Of a stretch of 64,000 bases of DNA, positions 1 to 7,727 are shown one piece after another. Both the position numbers and the translations under genes were made by a program. The stretch comes from Pseudoroseomonas ludipueritiae (GTDB taxonomy: Bacteria > Pseudomonadota > Alphaproteobacteria > Acetobacterales > Acetobacteraceae). The DNA is taken from contig NZ_JACTUZ010000011.1 of assembly GCF_014490445.1 (NCBI RefSeq), positions 1 to 64,000 on the forward strand, given 5' to 3'. The notes under the pieces are model-generated. The model did no database searches and had not been told where the DNA came from. It worked only from the letters and a program-made list of their open reading frames with translations. Position 1 is the stretch's first letter, and each line of letters starts with the position of its first letter.

Positions 1-540
1 CTGCATGCCACGGCAGCGGGGCGGGAGGAGGCCGAGGATGTGCCGGGCGTGGTGCCGCTGCTGAAGCCGCTGCTGCCGGGCCGGCTGCGGCAGGCGGTGC
101 TGAACGTGCTGGCCCTGCCGGTGCCGGCGCCGGTGGCCTCCGCCGCCGTCCTGGCGCCGCCGCCACCGCCGCTGACCCCGGGGCTGAAGGTCCTGCTGGT
201 GGAGGACAATACCACCAACCAACTGGTGATGGGCACGCTGCTGCAGCGCAACGGCTGCCGGGTGGAGGTCGCCTCGAATGGCGCCGAGGCGCTGGCCCGG
301 GCGAGGGCCGAAGCCTATGACATCATCCTGATGGACCTGCAGATGCCGGTGATGGATGGCTTGCAGGCCACCCGCGCCATCCGCGCCGCCGCCGGACCCA
401 ACCGCGCCACGCGCATCATCGGCCTGACCGCCGCCGTGGGCACGGAATTCGAGCAACAGTGCCGGGAAGCGGGGATGGACGATTACCTGTCCAAGCCGGT
501 GCAGCGGGCGGTGCTGCTGCGGGCGCTGCGCGCGGGCTGA
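1..540 (+). CDS. Hybrid sensor histidine kinase, C-terminal receiver domain (5' truncated by window)
   Basis: The frame is open from base 1, so only the C-terminal 179 residues are seen. A Pro/Ala-rich linker leads into a complete receiver (REC) domain: acidic patch in VLLVEDN, phospho-acceptor Asp in DIILMDLQMPVMDG, the conserved Thr of GLTAA and Lys of YLSKPVQ. The preceding linker suggests the tail of a hybrid kinase rather than a stand-alone regulator, but the kinase core lies outside the window. A separate Hpt protein ends 10 bp away on the other strand, which would supply the next relay step. The signal sensed is unknown. Confidence 0.85.
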   Translation: MHATAAGREEAEDVPGVVPLLKPLLPGRLRQAVLNVLALPVPAPVASAAVLAPPPPPLTPGLKVLLVEDNTTNQLVMGTLLQRNGCRVEVASNGAEALARARAEAYDIILMDLQMPVMDGLQATRAIRAAAGPNRATRIIGLTAAVGTEFEQQCREAGMDDYLSKPVQRAVLLRALRAG

Positions 541-550
541 GCCGCCAGGG

Positions 551-955
551 CTACGGCGGCCCGGCCGAGGAAAGGCTCATCAATTCCGCCAGCGCGGCCC
601 TGGCCTCCTGCCCCAGCTCCTGCACCGTGGCGGCGGTCGGGGCCACATCCGGGCTCATGGCCTGCCGCGCCAGGCTTTCCAGCCGCCGCGCGCCAATGGA
701 GCCGGCGGCGCCGGCGAGGCTATGGGCGTTGCGGCGGTAGGAATCCATCTCCCTGGCCTCCAGCGCATCGACCATCTGCTCCACCAGCCGGGCCAGATCC
801 GCTTCGAAGGTCCGGACCACACCGACAAAGACATCGTGGGGAAGCTCGGCGGCGAGCTGGCGGGCAATCTCGGGATCGATGGCTTTCACAACGGGAAGGT
901 TGCAAAAGCCGAACTCACGGTCAACGAAACGGTCGGAGTCGCACAGGGTTTTCAC
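551..955 (-). CDS. Hpt domain phosphotransfer protein
   Basis: A 134-residue protein with one histidine phosphotransfer domain; the acceptor His sits in NAHSLAGAAGSIGA, the usual H-x-L-x-G-x-x-x-x-x-G pattern. Such proteins shuttle phosphate between a receiver and a final response regulator. I chose the GTG at 955 because GGAGGAG lies 9 nt upstream; a GTG at 979 overlapping the exporter stop (GTGA) is possible but lacks a ribosome site. It lies downstream of the exporter gene on the same strand and converges with the hybrid kinase, its likely partner. Confidence 0.85.
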   Translation of the reverse strand: MKTLCDSDRFVDREFGFCNLPVVKAIDPEIARQLAAELPHDVFVGVVRTFEADLARLVEQMVDALEAREMDSYRRNAHSLAGAAGSIGARRLESLARQAMSPDVAPTAATVQELGQEARAALAELMSLSSAGPP

Positions 956-975
956 TTGGGCTTTCTCCTCCGGCT

Positions 976-2193
976 TCACACCGGCGCCAGGCGCCGCGCG
1001 GCGGCCAGACCAAGCTGCGCGGACAGGGCGCAGACCACCATCACCAGGGCGGTGCCGAAGCCGGTGCCGGCTTCCAGCACCCCCGCCGCGACGGTCGTGA
1101 CCGCCCCCAGCGCCATCTGCGAGGCCCCGACCACGCCGGATGCGGTGCCGGCCAGCTTGGGCTGCACGCTGATGGCCGCCGCCAGCGAATTGGGCTGCGA
1201 GATGCCGTTGCCGATGCCCATCAGCAGCATGGGCAGAAAGAACATCACCAGGGACAGGGGCAGCAGCAGCAGCGTGACCAGGGAGAGCAGCGCGCCGGCC
1301 GTGGTGACGACCAGCCCGGCCCGCAGCATGCGCTGCACCCCCAGGCGGCCGGAGAAGCGCCCCGCCAGGAAGGAGCCCAGGGCGAAGGACAGCGAGGTGG
1401 CCATGAAGGCCAGCGCATAGGCGCGCGGCGTATGGCCCAGCCCTTCCACCAGCACGCGCGGCGCGCCGGCCATGAAGGCGAAGAAGACGCCGGAGGAAAA
1501 GGCCGTGACGGCCGTGTAGCAACAGAAGACCGGGCTGGCGAAGAGCCGCAGATAAGCCCGCAGGATGCCGAGCAGGCCGGGCAGCGGCTGCGGCTCCCGC
1601 AGCGTTTCCGACAGGTAGCGCAGGGCCAGGAGGGACAGCACCAGCCCCAGGGCGGCGCAGGCCAGCATGGAGGCGCGCCAGCCGGCCAGGGCCTGCAACT
1701 CAGCCCCAACCAGCGGCGCCATCATGGGCGCCACGGTCATGCCCATCATCACAAAGCCGATCTTGCTGGCGGCCTGGTTGGCGGGAAAGACATCGCGGAT
1801 CATGGCGCGGGTCATCACCATGCCGGCGCAGGCCCCGGCCGCCTGCGCGGCGCGCGCCACCACCAGCAGCCCCAGGCTGGGCGCCAGCGTCGCCGCGACG
1901 GAGCCCAGCAGATAAACGCCGAGCCCGCAGAGCAGCAGCGGACGCCGCCCGAAGCGGTCCGAAAGCGGGCCATAGATCAGTTGCCCCAGGCAGATGCCGA
2001 TCAGATAGACCGTGAAGGAAAGCTGCGCCGTGGCATAGGGCACGGCGAAATGCTGGGCCAGCAGCGGCAGCGCCGGCAGCATCACCTGCATGGTGAAGGG
2101 GCCGGCACCCGTCAGCACCGTCAGCAGCCAGAGGGGCGGCAGGGTATGGCCGTTCACCGTGGCGGGTTCGTGCGAGATGTCGCGGGGGCTCAT
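976..2193 (-). CDS. MFS multidrug efflux transporter, Bcr/CflA type
   Basis: A 405-residue, 12-helix major facilitator. The loop after helix 2 carries the MFS signature GPLSDRFGRRP, and the Arg-rich helix 4 region (RAAQAAGACAGMVMTRAMIRD) is typical of Bcr/CflA drug:proton antiporters, which expel bicyclomycin, chloramphenicol or sulfonamides from the cytoplasm. The start ATG has GGGAGGAG about 9 nt upstream. The substrate cannot be read from sequence. It is transcribed toward the Hpt gene and away from the HAD/pyrD pair. Confidence 0.85.
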   Translation of the reverse strand: MSPRDISHEPATVNGHTLPPLWLLTVLTGAGPFTMQVMLPALPLLAQHFAVPYATAQLSFTVYLIGICLGQLIYGPLSDRFGRRPLLLCGLGVYLLGSVAATLAPSLGLLVVARAAQAAGACAGMVMTRAMIRDVFPANQAASKIGFVMMGMTVAPMMAPLVGAELQALAGWRASMLACAALGLVLSLLALRYLSETLREPQPLPGLLGILRAYLRLFASPVFCCYTAVTAFSSGVFFAFMAGAPRVLVEGLGHTPRAYALAFMATSLSFALGSFLAGRFSGRLGVQRMLRAGLVVTTAGALLSLVTLLLLPLSLVMFFLPMLLMGIGNGISQPNSLAAAISVQPKLAGTASGVVGASQMALGAVTTVAAGVLEAGTGFGTALVMVVCALSAQLGLAAARRLAPV

Positions 2194-2229
2194 GCCGTTG
2201 GTTCTCCTCCCGGCCGCGCCCCCTGCCCC

Positions 2230-3093
2230 TCAGGCGGCCCAGCGCAGGCTGCGCAGTGCCGCGATGGGCGAGACATGCTGCCGCGCCGCTTCCGCCTCCA
2301 GCAGGGCATCGGAGGGGTCGGGGCCCAGGTTGTCGGCCGCCAGGCCGGTCATGGCCCAAACGGCGTCGATGCCAGCATTCTTGGCGCCCAGCAGGTCGGT
2401 ATGCGGCGTATCGCCGATGGCCGCGACGCGGGAAGCGGGAACCCCCAGCGTGGCCAGCACGGTTTCATAGACCATGGCATCGGGCTTACCGATCTCCATG
2501 ACATCGCCGCCCAGTTCCAGGTAGCGGTCGGCGAAGGCGCCGGCGCAGATCAGCCGCTCGCCACCGACCATCACGGCGCGGTCCGGGTTGACGCAGAGCA
2601 TCGGCAGCTTGTGGCGGGCGCAGTCTTCCAGCAGCGGCTGGTAAGGGTCGGCGCTGCGGGCACCGTTCAGCGGGTCGGGGCCGGTGTTCAGCAGCCAATC
2701 GGCCTCGGCTGGCGTGGCGACCAGGGAGATGTCCAGGTCCTCGACCACCGAGAGGTCGCGTTCCGGGCCGAGGTGGAAGGCGCGGCGGCCGAGCTTGGCG
2801 AACCAGGGATGCGTGCGGTCGCGCAGCAGGGTCCAGGAAACCTCGCCGGAGGTGACGATGCCGTCCCACAGCCCCTTGTCCAGCCCCATGCCGGCCAGCT
2901 GCTTCTCGACCGTCCAGGCACGGCGCGGCGCGTTGGAGAGCAGCACGATGCGCTTGCCGCGCGCCCGCATCTCCGCCAGCGCCTCCGGCACGCCGGGATA
3001 GGGCTGCTGGCCGTCATGGATGACGCCCCAGATGTCCAGAACATAGCCGTCATGGCTCTCGGCCAGTTCGGCCACGCTTTCCATCATGCGCAT
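2230..3093 (-). CDS. HAD-superfamily class IIA hydrolase (TIGR01459-like)
   Basis: A 287-residue NagD-like phosphatase. Motif I is LDIWGVIHDG, with Trp-Gly after the nucleophile Asp as is common in this alphaproteobacterial subfamily; motif II is LLSNAPR; motif III Lys is in GKPDAMVYE; motif IV is AIGDTPHTDLLGA. The large C2a cap between motifs II and III is present. The substrate is unknown. Its ATG overlaps the pyrD stop by one base (TGATG), so translation is probably coupled to pyrD, hinting at a nucleotide or sugar-phosphate housekeeping role. Confidence 0.85.
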   Translation of the reverse strand: MRMMESVAELAESHDGYVLDIWGVIHDGQQPYPGVPEALAEMRARGKRIVLLSNAPRRAWTVEKQLAGMGLDKGLWDGIVTSGEVSWTLLRDRTHPWFAKLGRRAFHLGPERDLSVVEDLDISLVATPAEADWLLNTGPDPLNGARSADPYQPLLEDCARHKLPMLCVNPDRAVMVGGERLICAGAFADRYLELGGDVMEIGKPDAMVYETVLATLGVPASRVAAIGDTPHTDLLGAKNAGIDAVWAMTGLAADNLGPDPSDALLEAEAARQHVSPIAALRSLRWAA

Positions 3094-4151
3094 CAGGCAT
3101 CCACTCCCACGGCCTGGGCGACGCTGGTGAAGCCGTCGCGCTGCAACAGCGCGGCCAGCCCGCGCTTGAGTTCGGGCACCAGCCGGGGGCCGGCATAGGC
3201 GAAGGCGGCGTAGAGCTGCACCAGCGAGGCGCCCGCGCGGATCTTGGTGTAGGCCTGCTCCGGCGTCGCGATGCCGCCGCAGCCGATCAGCGTCAGGCGC
3301 CCGGCGGCCAAGCGGTGCACGCGGCGCAGCAGGGCGGTTGAGGGCTCGAAGAGCGGGGCGCCGGACAGGCCGCCGGTCTCGCCCCGGTGCGGGCTGGTCA
3401 GGCTGGCCGGGCGGGCGATGGTGGTGTTGGAGACGATCAGCCCCGCCACGCCATGCGCCACACAGGTCTCGACCACGGCGGGCACCGCGTCCTCGGCCAG
3501 GTCGGGGGCGATCTTCACCAGCACGGGCGGCTGGCGGGGCGCATTGGCACGGGCGGCGGCGATGGCGGCCAGGATGGCGGCCAGCCGCTGTTCCCCCTGC
3601 AGGTCCCGCAGGCCGGGCGTGTTGGGGGAGGAGACATTGACCGTGACGTAATCGGCCTGCGGCGCCACGCCGAGATAGAGCGCGGGATAATCGCGCTCCG
3701 GGTCCGCGCCTTCCTTGTTGATGCCGATATTGGCGCCCAGCACCGCCGGCAGCGGCCGCGGCAGCGCCGCCAGCCGGCTGACAAAGGCCTGCATGCCGCG
3801 GTTGTTCATGCCCATGCGGTTGATGACGGCGGCATCCTGCTCCAGCCGGAACAGGCGGGGCTTGGGGTTGCCGTCCTGCGGGCGCGGCGTGGTGGTGCCG
3901 GGCTCCACGAAGCCGAAGCCCAGTCGCATCAGCGGCAGCACCGCCAGCGCGTTCTTGTCGAAGCCCGCCGCCAGCCCGATGGGGTTGCGGAAGCCGAGGC
4001 CCAGCGCCGTGGTGGCCAGCACGGGGTCGTCCTGCCCCTGGTCGGCGCCGGCCAGGCCAAGGCCCAGGGCTTTCAGCGCCAGCTCATGGGCGCGTTCGGG
4101 GTCCATGCCGCGCATCAGCGGCATCAGGGCGGAGGCAATGGCAGGGGTCAT
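3093..4151 (-). CDS. pyrD: Dihydroorotate dehydrogenase (quinone), class 2
   Basis: A 352-residue membrane-associated flavoenzyme that oxidises dihydroorotate to orotate with quinone, the fourth step of pyrimidine synthesis. Seen: N-terminal helix with DPERAHELALKAL for membrane/quinone contact, FMN-binding GLAAGFDKN, catalytic-loop NVSSPNTPGLRDLQ with the class 2 Ser, VKIAPDL, SNTT and phosphate-binding IGCGGI. I take the ATG at 4151 because upstream codons in the frame look non-coding and family members start here. A dihydroorotase, the preceding step, is elsewhere in this window at 61.2-62.5 kb. First gene of the pyrD-HAD pair. Confidence 0.95.
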   Translation of the reverse strand: MTPAIASALMPLMRGMDPERAHELALKALGLGLAGADQGQDDPVLATTALGLGFRNPIGLAAGFDKNALAVLPLMRLGFGFVEPGTTTPRPQDGNPKPRLFRLEQDAAVINRMGMNNRGMQAFVSRLAALPRPLPAVLGANIGINKEGADPERDYPALYLGVAPQADYVTVNVSSPNTPGLRDLQGEQRLAAILAAIAAARANAPRQPPVLVKIAPDLAEDAVPAVVETCVAHGVAGLIVSNTTIARPASLTSPHRGETGGLSGAPLFEPSTALLRRVHRLAAGRLTLIGCGGIATPEQAYTKIRAGASLVQLYAAFAYAGPRLVPELKRGLAALLQRDGFTSVAQAVGVDA

Positions 4152-4273
4152 GGCGAGGCCGCTTGTGCACCGCCAAAGGCCGCAAGGGAAGCCCCGCGAG
4201 GACAATCGGCAAGGGGATTGCGTTCCGGCGCCGGCTATGGTCCTGCCCCGCGCGGATAAGCGAGGAGATGCCC

Positions 4274-5122
4274 GTGCGAGGGCCGTTGCTGATGCTGGGG
4301 GCGCTGGGGCTCTTCGCGTTGCTGGATGCCAACAGCAAGCTGCTGGCGGGTAGCTATCAGGTGCCGCAGGTGGTGCTGATCCGCCATGTGGTGATGCTGG
4401 CGCTGCTTTTCGGTGTGCGGGCACTGCGGCCGGGCCTTGGGGGCACGCTCGGCACAGCGCATCCGGCGCTGCACCTGCTGCGGGCGGCGGCCATGCTGGG
4501 CTCGGCACTGGGCTTCTTCCTGGCGCTGCGCGAGATCCCGATGGCCGAAGGCTATCTGGTCTATTTCACCGCGCCCTTCCTCACCATGGCTCTGGCCGCC
4601 CTGCTGCTGCGGGAGGGCCCGCCGCGCGCCGCCTGGCTCTGGTGCGCCGTGGGCTTCCTGGGGGTGCTGGTGGCCATGGCGCCGGGGCTGCAGGCGGGCG
4701 GCAGCCTCGCGGCCTATGGCTTCGCCTTCATGGGCACCTGCTGCTACGCGGTGGTGCTGACCATCAACCGCTGGCTGCGGAACGAGCCCGGCACGGCGCG
4801 GCTGATCCTGTGGTCGGCGCTGCCGGGCGGGCTGGTGCTGCTGCCCTTCGCCTGGACGGGCTGGATACCGCCGGCCGGGGCCATCGACTGGCTGGCCTTG
4901 GCGGCCAATGGCATCCTGGCCGGGGGCGCGACCATCTGCCTGGCCGGCGCCTTCCGCCACGCCAGCGTGGCAAAGCTGGCGCCGCTGGAATTCTCCGCCC
5001 TGGTCTGGGCCATGGTGCTGGATGTGGGGATCTGGGGCCATTGGCCCGGCGCGGCCACGCTGATCGGCGCCGCCATCGTGGTCGGCGCCTGCGTCATGAG
5101 CCAGCGGGTGGCGCGGGAATGA
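4274..5122 (+). CDS. DMT-family (EamA) exporter
   Basis: A 282-residue protein with ten hydrophobic segments arranged as two EamA repeats, typical of drug/metabolite exporters of the inner membrane. LFALLDANSKLLAG opens repeat 1. GAGGAG lies directly against an ATG at 4268 but 6 nt before the GTG at 4274, so I favour the GTG; the ATG adds two residues. It diverges from pyrD across about 120 bp. Substrate unknown. Confidence 0.85.
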   Translation: MRGPLLMLGALGLFALLDANSKLLAGSYQVPQVVLIRHVVMLALLFGVRALRPGLGGTLGTAHPALHLLRAAAMLGSALGFFLALREIPMAEGYLVYFTAPFLTMALAALLLREGPPRAAWLWCAVGFLGVLVAMAPGLQAGGSLAAYGFAFMGTCCYAVVLTINRWLRNEPGTARLILWSALPGGLVLLPFAWTGWIPPAGAIDWLALAANGILAGGATICLAGAFRHASVAKLAPLEFSALVWAMVLDVGIWGHWPGAATLIGAAIVVGACVMSQRVARE

Positions 5123-5126
5123 CGCC

Positions 5127-5483
5127 TTAGGGGATCTCGGGGGGGAAGATGTGCAGGCCGTCCTCGCCCAGGGGCAGAGGCACGGCGGAGCGCAGCGCGG
5201 CCAGCGGCAGCGGCGCGTAGAGATGCGGGAAAAGGCCGGGGCGCTTGCCGCCGGCGGCGGGCTCCCATGTCAGGGCCTCGCCCAACGCGGCGGCATCGGC
5301 AGCCAGCAGCCAGAGGCCAGCCTGCCCCGCGCGATGCTTGGCCGCGCTGGCCCGCAGCTGTGCGGCGGTGGAGAAATGCAGGAAGCCATCGCGGCGGTCG
5401 TCGGCACTGCCGCGATAAAGGCCTTCCCGCTGCGCGGCCTGCCAATCGACCTCATGGACCATGGTGTAGATGACGGCTTCCAT
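5127..5483 (-). CDS. DUF952 domain protein
   Basis: A 118-residue protein matching the DUF952 family end to end: VIYTMVHEVDWQAA at the start, then the family's core DGFLHFSTAAQLRASAAKH, and FPHLYAPLPL near the C-terminus. Function is not known; the fold resembles ADP-ribosyl-transferase-like small proteins. Family members begin just before the VIY segment, so I chose the ATG at 5483; an ATG at 5525 would add 14 residues and sit 6 bp after the phage hydrolase stop. It follows the phage lysis genes on the same strand but looks like a host gene. Confidence 0.8.
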   Translation of the reverse strand: MEAVIYTMVHEVDWQAAQREGLYRGSADDRRDGFLHFSTAAQLRASAAKHRAGQAGLWLLAADAAALGEALTWEPAAGGKRPGLFPHLYAPLPLAALRSAVPLPLGEDGLHIFPPEIP

Positions 5484-5531
5484 GGCCCCGGTGTAGCGCG
5501 GCCCTGGCAGCCGCGCCAGCGCCATAGTTCT

Positions 5532-6005
5532 CTATTTGTTCTTATGTTGGGTCACGGCTTCCGCCGCGTAGAACAGGAACCCCCCCAGTTCGGCGCAGGG
5601 CGTGCGGGCGACGGCCCAGGCGGGCAACTCCTCCCCGGCATGGTGATGGGTGGCGCCGAAGGTGGGGTCTGTCAGCAACCCGGCCATGGCACGGGCGGCG
5701 ATGCGGCGGCACATGGCCAGCACCGGGTCGCCCGGCGGCACCACCATCATCAGCAGGTGGCGCGGGTGGCGCGGATTCCAGCAGGAGAACTGAAAGGGCG
5801 CGCGGCAGACCCCCGCCACACCCCTGCCCCAGCGCGCGGCCTCCCCGGCCTCGGCGCGCTTCACGCGGTTCATCACCACCGCCGCCAGCGCCTCGATGGC
5901 GCGGACGGAACGGGTGCCGGCCTCGGCCCAGAGGGTGAGCGCGAAGATGTCCACCGGCGCCAGGGCGGTGGCCTGCGCGTCACGCGGGTTGGAAAGAATG
6001 CTCAT
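5532..6005 (-). CDS. Cell wall hydrolase, SleB type (phage endolysin position)
   Basis: A 157-residue protein of the SleB/Hydrolase_2 family, peptidoglycan lytic enzymes. Family marks: LTLWAEAGTRSVRAIEALAAVV with the presumed catalytic Glu, MNRVKR, FQFSCWN, and GATHHHAGE. No signal peptide is visible, as in phage endolysins that need a holin or spanin partner. Its ATG overlaps the stop of the upstream small membrane/coiled-coil gene (ATGA), so the two form a lysis pair at the end of the phage cassette, matching the place of lysis genes near the T7 terminase. Confidence 0.82.
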   Translation of the reverse strand: MSILSNPRDAQATALAPVDIFALTLWAEAGTRSVRAIEALAAVVMNRVKRAEAGEAARWGRGVAGVCRAPFQFSCWNPRHPRHLLMMVVPPGDPVLAMCRRIAARAMAGLLTDPTFGATHHHAGEELPAWAVARTPCAELGGFLFYAAEAVTQHKNK

Positions 6006-6376
6006 GCCCTGTCCTCCGGCCGCCAGCCACGCTGGGGCTGTTGCGCCGCCACCGCCGCCGCCGCCACAGTGGCGGCACGGGTCGCGGCATCCAGTTTTTC
6101 CTCGATCCGCAGCAATTGCTGCGTCAGCCGCTGGTCCACGTCGCGGATCAGCGAAAGCGGCACATAGGTCCGCGCCACTTCCAGCTTGAACGCCGCCAGC
6201 TCATCGCGCGTGCGGGCCAGGGCATCGGGGTCGCGGGACGGCGGCGGGTCGTCCAGAGGCGGCAGACGCTCGGACAAGCCACGTCGCAAGCCATGCATCA
6301 TCCAGAACAAAGCGGCCATCATCGGTGCCTGCACCGCGGCGGCCAGCATTTGCGGCTCCATCTCTGCGGGATTCAT
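6002..6376 (-). CDS. Small membrane/coiled-coil phage protein, possible i-spanin or holin
   Basis: A 124-residue protein. Residues about 9-28 are hydrophobic (MLAAAVQAPMMAALFWMMHG) and could span the inner membrane; residues about 52-95 are charged and heptad-like (DELAAFKLEVARTYVPLS... LLRIEEKLD). One N-terminal membrane segment followed by a coiled coil is the layout of phage inner-membrane spanins, and the downstream overlapping gene is the endolysin. The ATG at 6376 has GGAGGG about 6 nt upstream. A simple holin role is the main alternative. The assignment is by position and architecture, not by a recognised family. Confidence 0.65.
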   Translation of the reverse strand: MNPAEMEPQMLAAAVQAPMMAALFWMMHGLRRGLSERLPPLDDPPPSRDPDALARTRDELAAFKLEVARTYVPLSLIRDVDQRLTQQLLRIEEKLDAATRAATVAAAAVAAQQPQRGWRPEDRA

Positions 6377-6477
6377 GCGGCCCTCCTCGGCCTTCTTGAA
6401 CGGAGAAGGCGCCGGGGCCACCCTGCATGCTACAGGGGGCCACCGGCGCCTCCGGCAACCAGTTGCGTTTTGGAACG

Positions 6478-6702
6478 ATGTGGAACGAGCCTTACCTAGA
6501 GACCTGCTGCCGATCGGCACTGCACCGGCTGACCCTGGTAGGGCGCCTTGGACGGCCGGACGGGCTGAAAGATGGCCCCTGCCTGCACCGGCTGGCCGAT
6601 ATGGGCCTGGCGGAGCAAGGCACGGACAGCCGCTTCCGCATCACCGCGCCCGGGCGGGTGCGGCATGCCGACGAGATTTTGAAGGTCAAGAAGGTGGCCT
6701 GA
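6478..6702 (+). CDS. Small hypothetical protein, winged-helix-like
   Basis: A 74-residue protein read against the direction of every cassette gene. The pattern LGRPDGLKDGPCLHRLADMGLAEQG ... FRITAPGRVRHADEIL looks like the recognition helix and wing of small winged-helix proteins, though no family is recognised. Three Cys occur (two adjacent at residues 8-9). The ATG at 6478 has only a weak site (GGA); an upstream ATG at 6427 is possible. It sits between the lysis genes and the immunity genes and could be a moron or small regulator. Confidence 0.55.
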   Translation: MWNEPYLETCCRSALHRLTLVGRLGRPDGLKDGPCLHRLADMGLAEQGTDSRFRITAPGRVRHADEILKVKKVA

Positions 6703-6797
6703 GGGCCGGCCGGGCAGCGGGCGCAATTCACCCGCTGACAAGCTAAGGCTTAATGGAAAACGCCGAAGCAAGCAAGGGAAATTCTACCTCTGGTTGA

Positions 6798-7145
6798 TTA
6801 TCCTCTTCGGCGATAGGCCACCATGCCCTGAGGCAGATGCAGCTTGCCCTTACCAGGGGCCAGCAGCGGGCGGGTGGTGATCTCGGCACAGTCCACGAAA
6901 TCGGCCGTCACCTCGGCCTCCATGGCGTTGATCTGGTCCTGTTCATCCTGCGTCGGATGAGCGTCAAAGACGGGATAGAGAGTGGCGGCGCGCCGGCGCA
7001 GGTCCATGGCCACCAGCATCAGCATCAGCCGGCGCGGCGTTTGCCCGGACAGGGCGCGGCGGGCGGACCAGGCCAGGTCGGCATGCCAGTCATACCATGC
7101 GTCCCGCTGCCAGGGCGGGGCGGGGAAGCCCGATGGACGCGCCAT
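6798..7145 (-). CDS. Putative immunity protein, second toxin unit
   Basis: A 115-residue protein of unknown family: AWYDWHADLAWSARRAL, then an acidic stretch (EAEVTADFVDCAEI) and C-terminal MVAYRRRG. It is clearly paralogous in outline to the frame at 7410-7727 (DLIWSAQRAL ... acidic stretch ... SVAYRRSL). In both copies it directly follows an Ntox50-type toxin end, the classic toxin-immunity order, so I infer an immunity role. The frame is open upstream to 7370 and fuses in frame with the toxin remnant; the ATG at 7145 is inside the toxin's last motif. Confidence 0.6.
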   Translation of the reverse strand: MARPSGFPAPPWQRDAWYDWHADLAWSARRALSGQTPRRLMLMLVAMDLRRRAATLYPVFDAHPTQDEQDQINAMEAEVTADFVDCAEITTRPLLAPGKGKLHLPQGMVAYRRRG

Positions 7146-7370
7146 GATGAAGCGGCGGCCAAGCGGCGTTTCATGGATCAGTCCTCGTGTGGTCGGCGCC
7201 TGCCGGCCGCCACGGAAGCGAAAGGTGCCAATCGAGTTGCCGCCGGTCTCGAACCAGTCCTTCACCGACGGAGCGAAGCAAGGCGAGCAGGACGTAACCT
7301 GAACCATCAGCATTCTTGCCCATTGTGCAGATGCAGCATGGCATGGGAACGCTGATGAAAGGGTTAAGCG
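7146..7370 (-). pseudogene. Orphan Ntox50-type toxin C-terminal remnant
   Basis: The frame reads ...DWFETGGNSIGTF, then RGGRQAPTTRGLIHETP and RRFIMARPSGF, matching the last third of the toxin domain at 7727-8352 (GREALTTRGMIHYSS, then AHIVPARPSGW). The first half of the domain (the ARHMPGT and LYADPDALIKEFAGKG portions) is missing, and His-Tyr of IHY is altered to His-Glu. The toxin stop is gone, so it runs in frame into the following immunity gene. The first ATG is at 7313; an in-frame TGA ends the frame at 7371-7373. It resembles the orphan toxin-tip/immunity modules of polymorphic toxin loci. Confidence 0.55.
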
Positions 7371-7409
7371 TCACCGTTGTCGCGATGATGTGTGCAAGCC
7401 TCAGCCTGA

Positions 7410-7727
7410 CTATAAGGAGCGACGATAGGCTACGCTGCCTGGCAGAACATTCGGCTCTTCACCAGGTGCCAGGACCTCGATCTCCGTCCCGATGAATGTG
7501 TCATCGACGTAGTCCGCGAAGATCTCACCTTCCACATTGCCAAGGTTGGCATAATCATCTTCCGAAGGTGGGGCGCCAAAATGCGCTCATAGCCGCAGCA
7601 GGTGACGGGAGATGTCCACTTCTACGGAATACACGATCATGCTGGCTGGTGTCTGATCCCTTAGCGCACGTTGCGCCGACCAGATCAGGTCTTCCCGCAT
7701 TTTCGGGAGGTTTGCCCAGGTCACCAT
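7410..7727 (-). pseudogene. Putative immunity gene, first toxin unit, interrupted by in-frame TGA
   Basis: The ATG overlaps the toxin stop (TGATG at 7725-7729). The frame gives MVTWANLPKMREDLIWSAQR ... SRHLLRL, then a TGA at 7587-7589 (codon 47), then continues AHFGAPPSEDDYANLGNVEG ... EVLAPGEEPNVLPGSVAYRR to a TAG at 7410. Both halves align with the intact neighbour at 6798-7145, so the TGA is a nonsense mutation in a once-continuous gene of about 105 codons. No selenocysteine element or suppressor context is seen. Confidence 0.6.

Noticed and set aside
7410-7727. TGA read-through or selenocysteine in the immunity frame
   Set aside because: No SECIS-like stem directly after the TGA and the residue is not a Cys/Sec site in the paralogue; simple nonsense decay is more likely.
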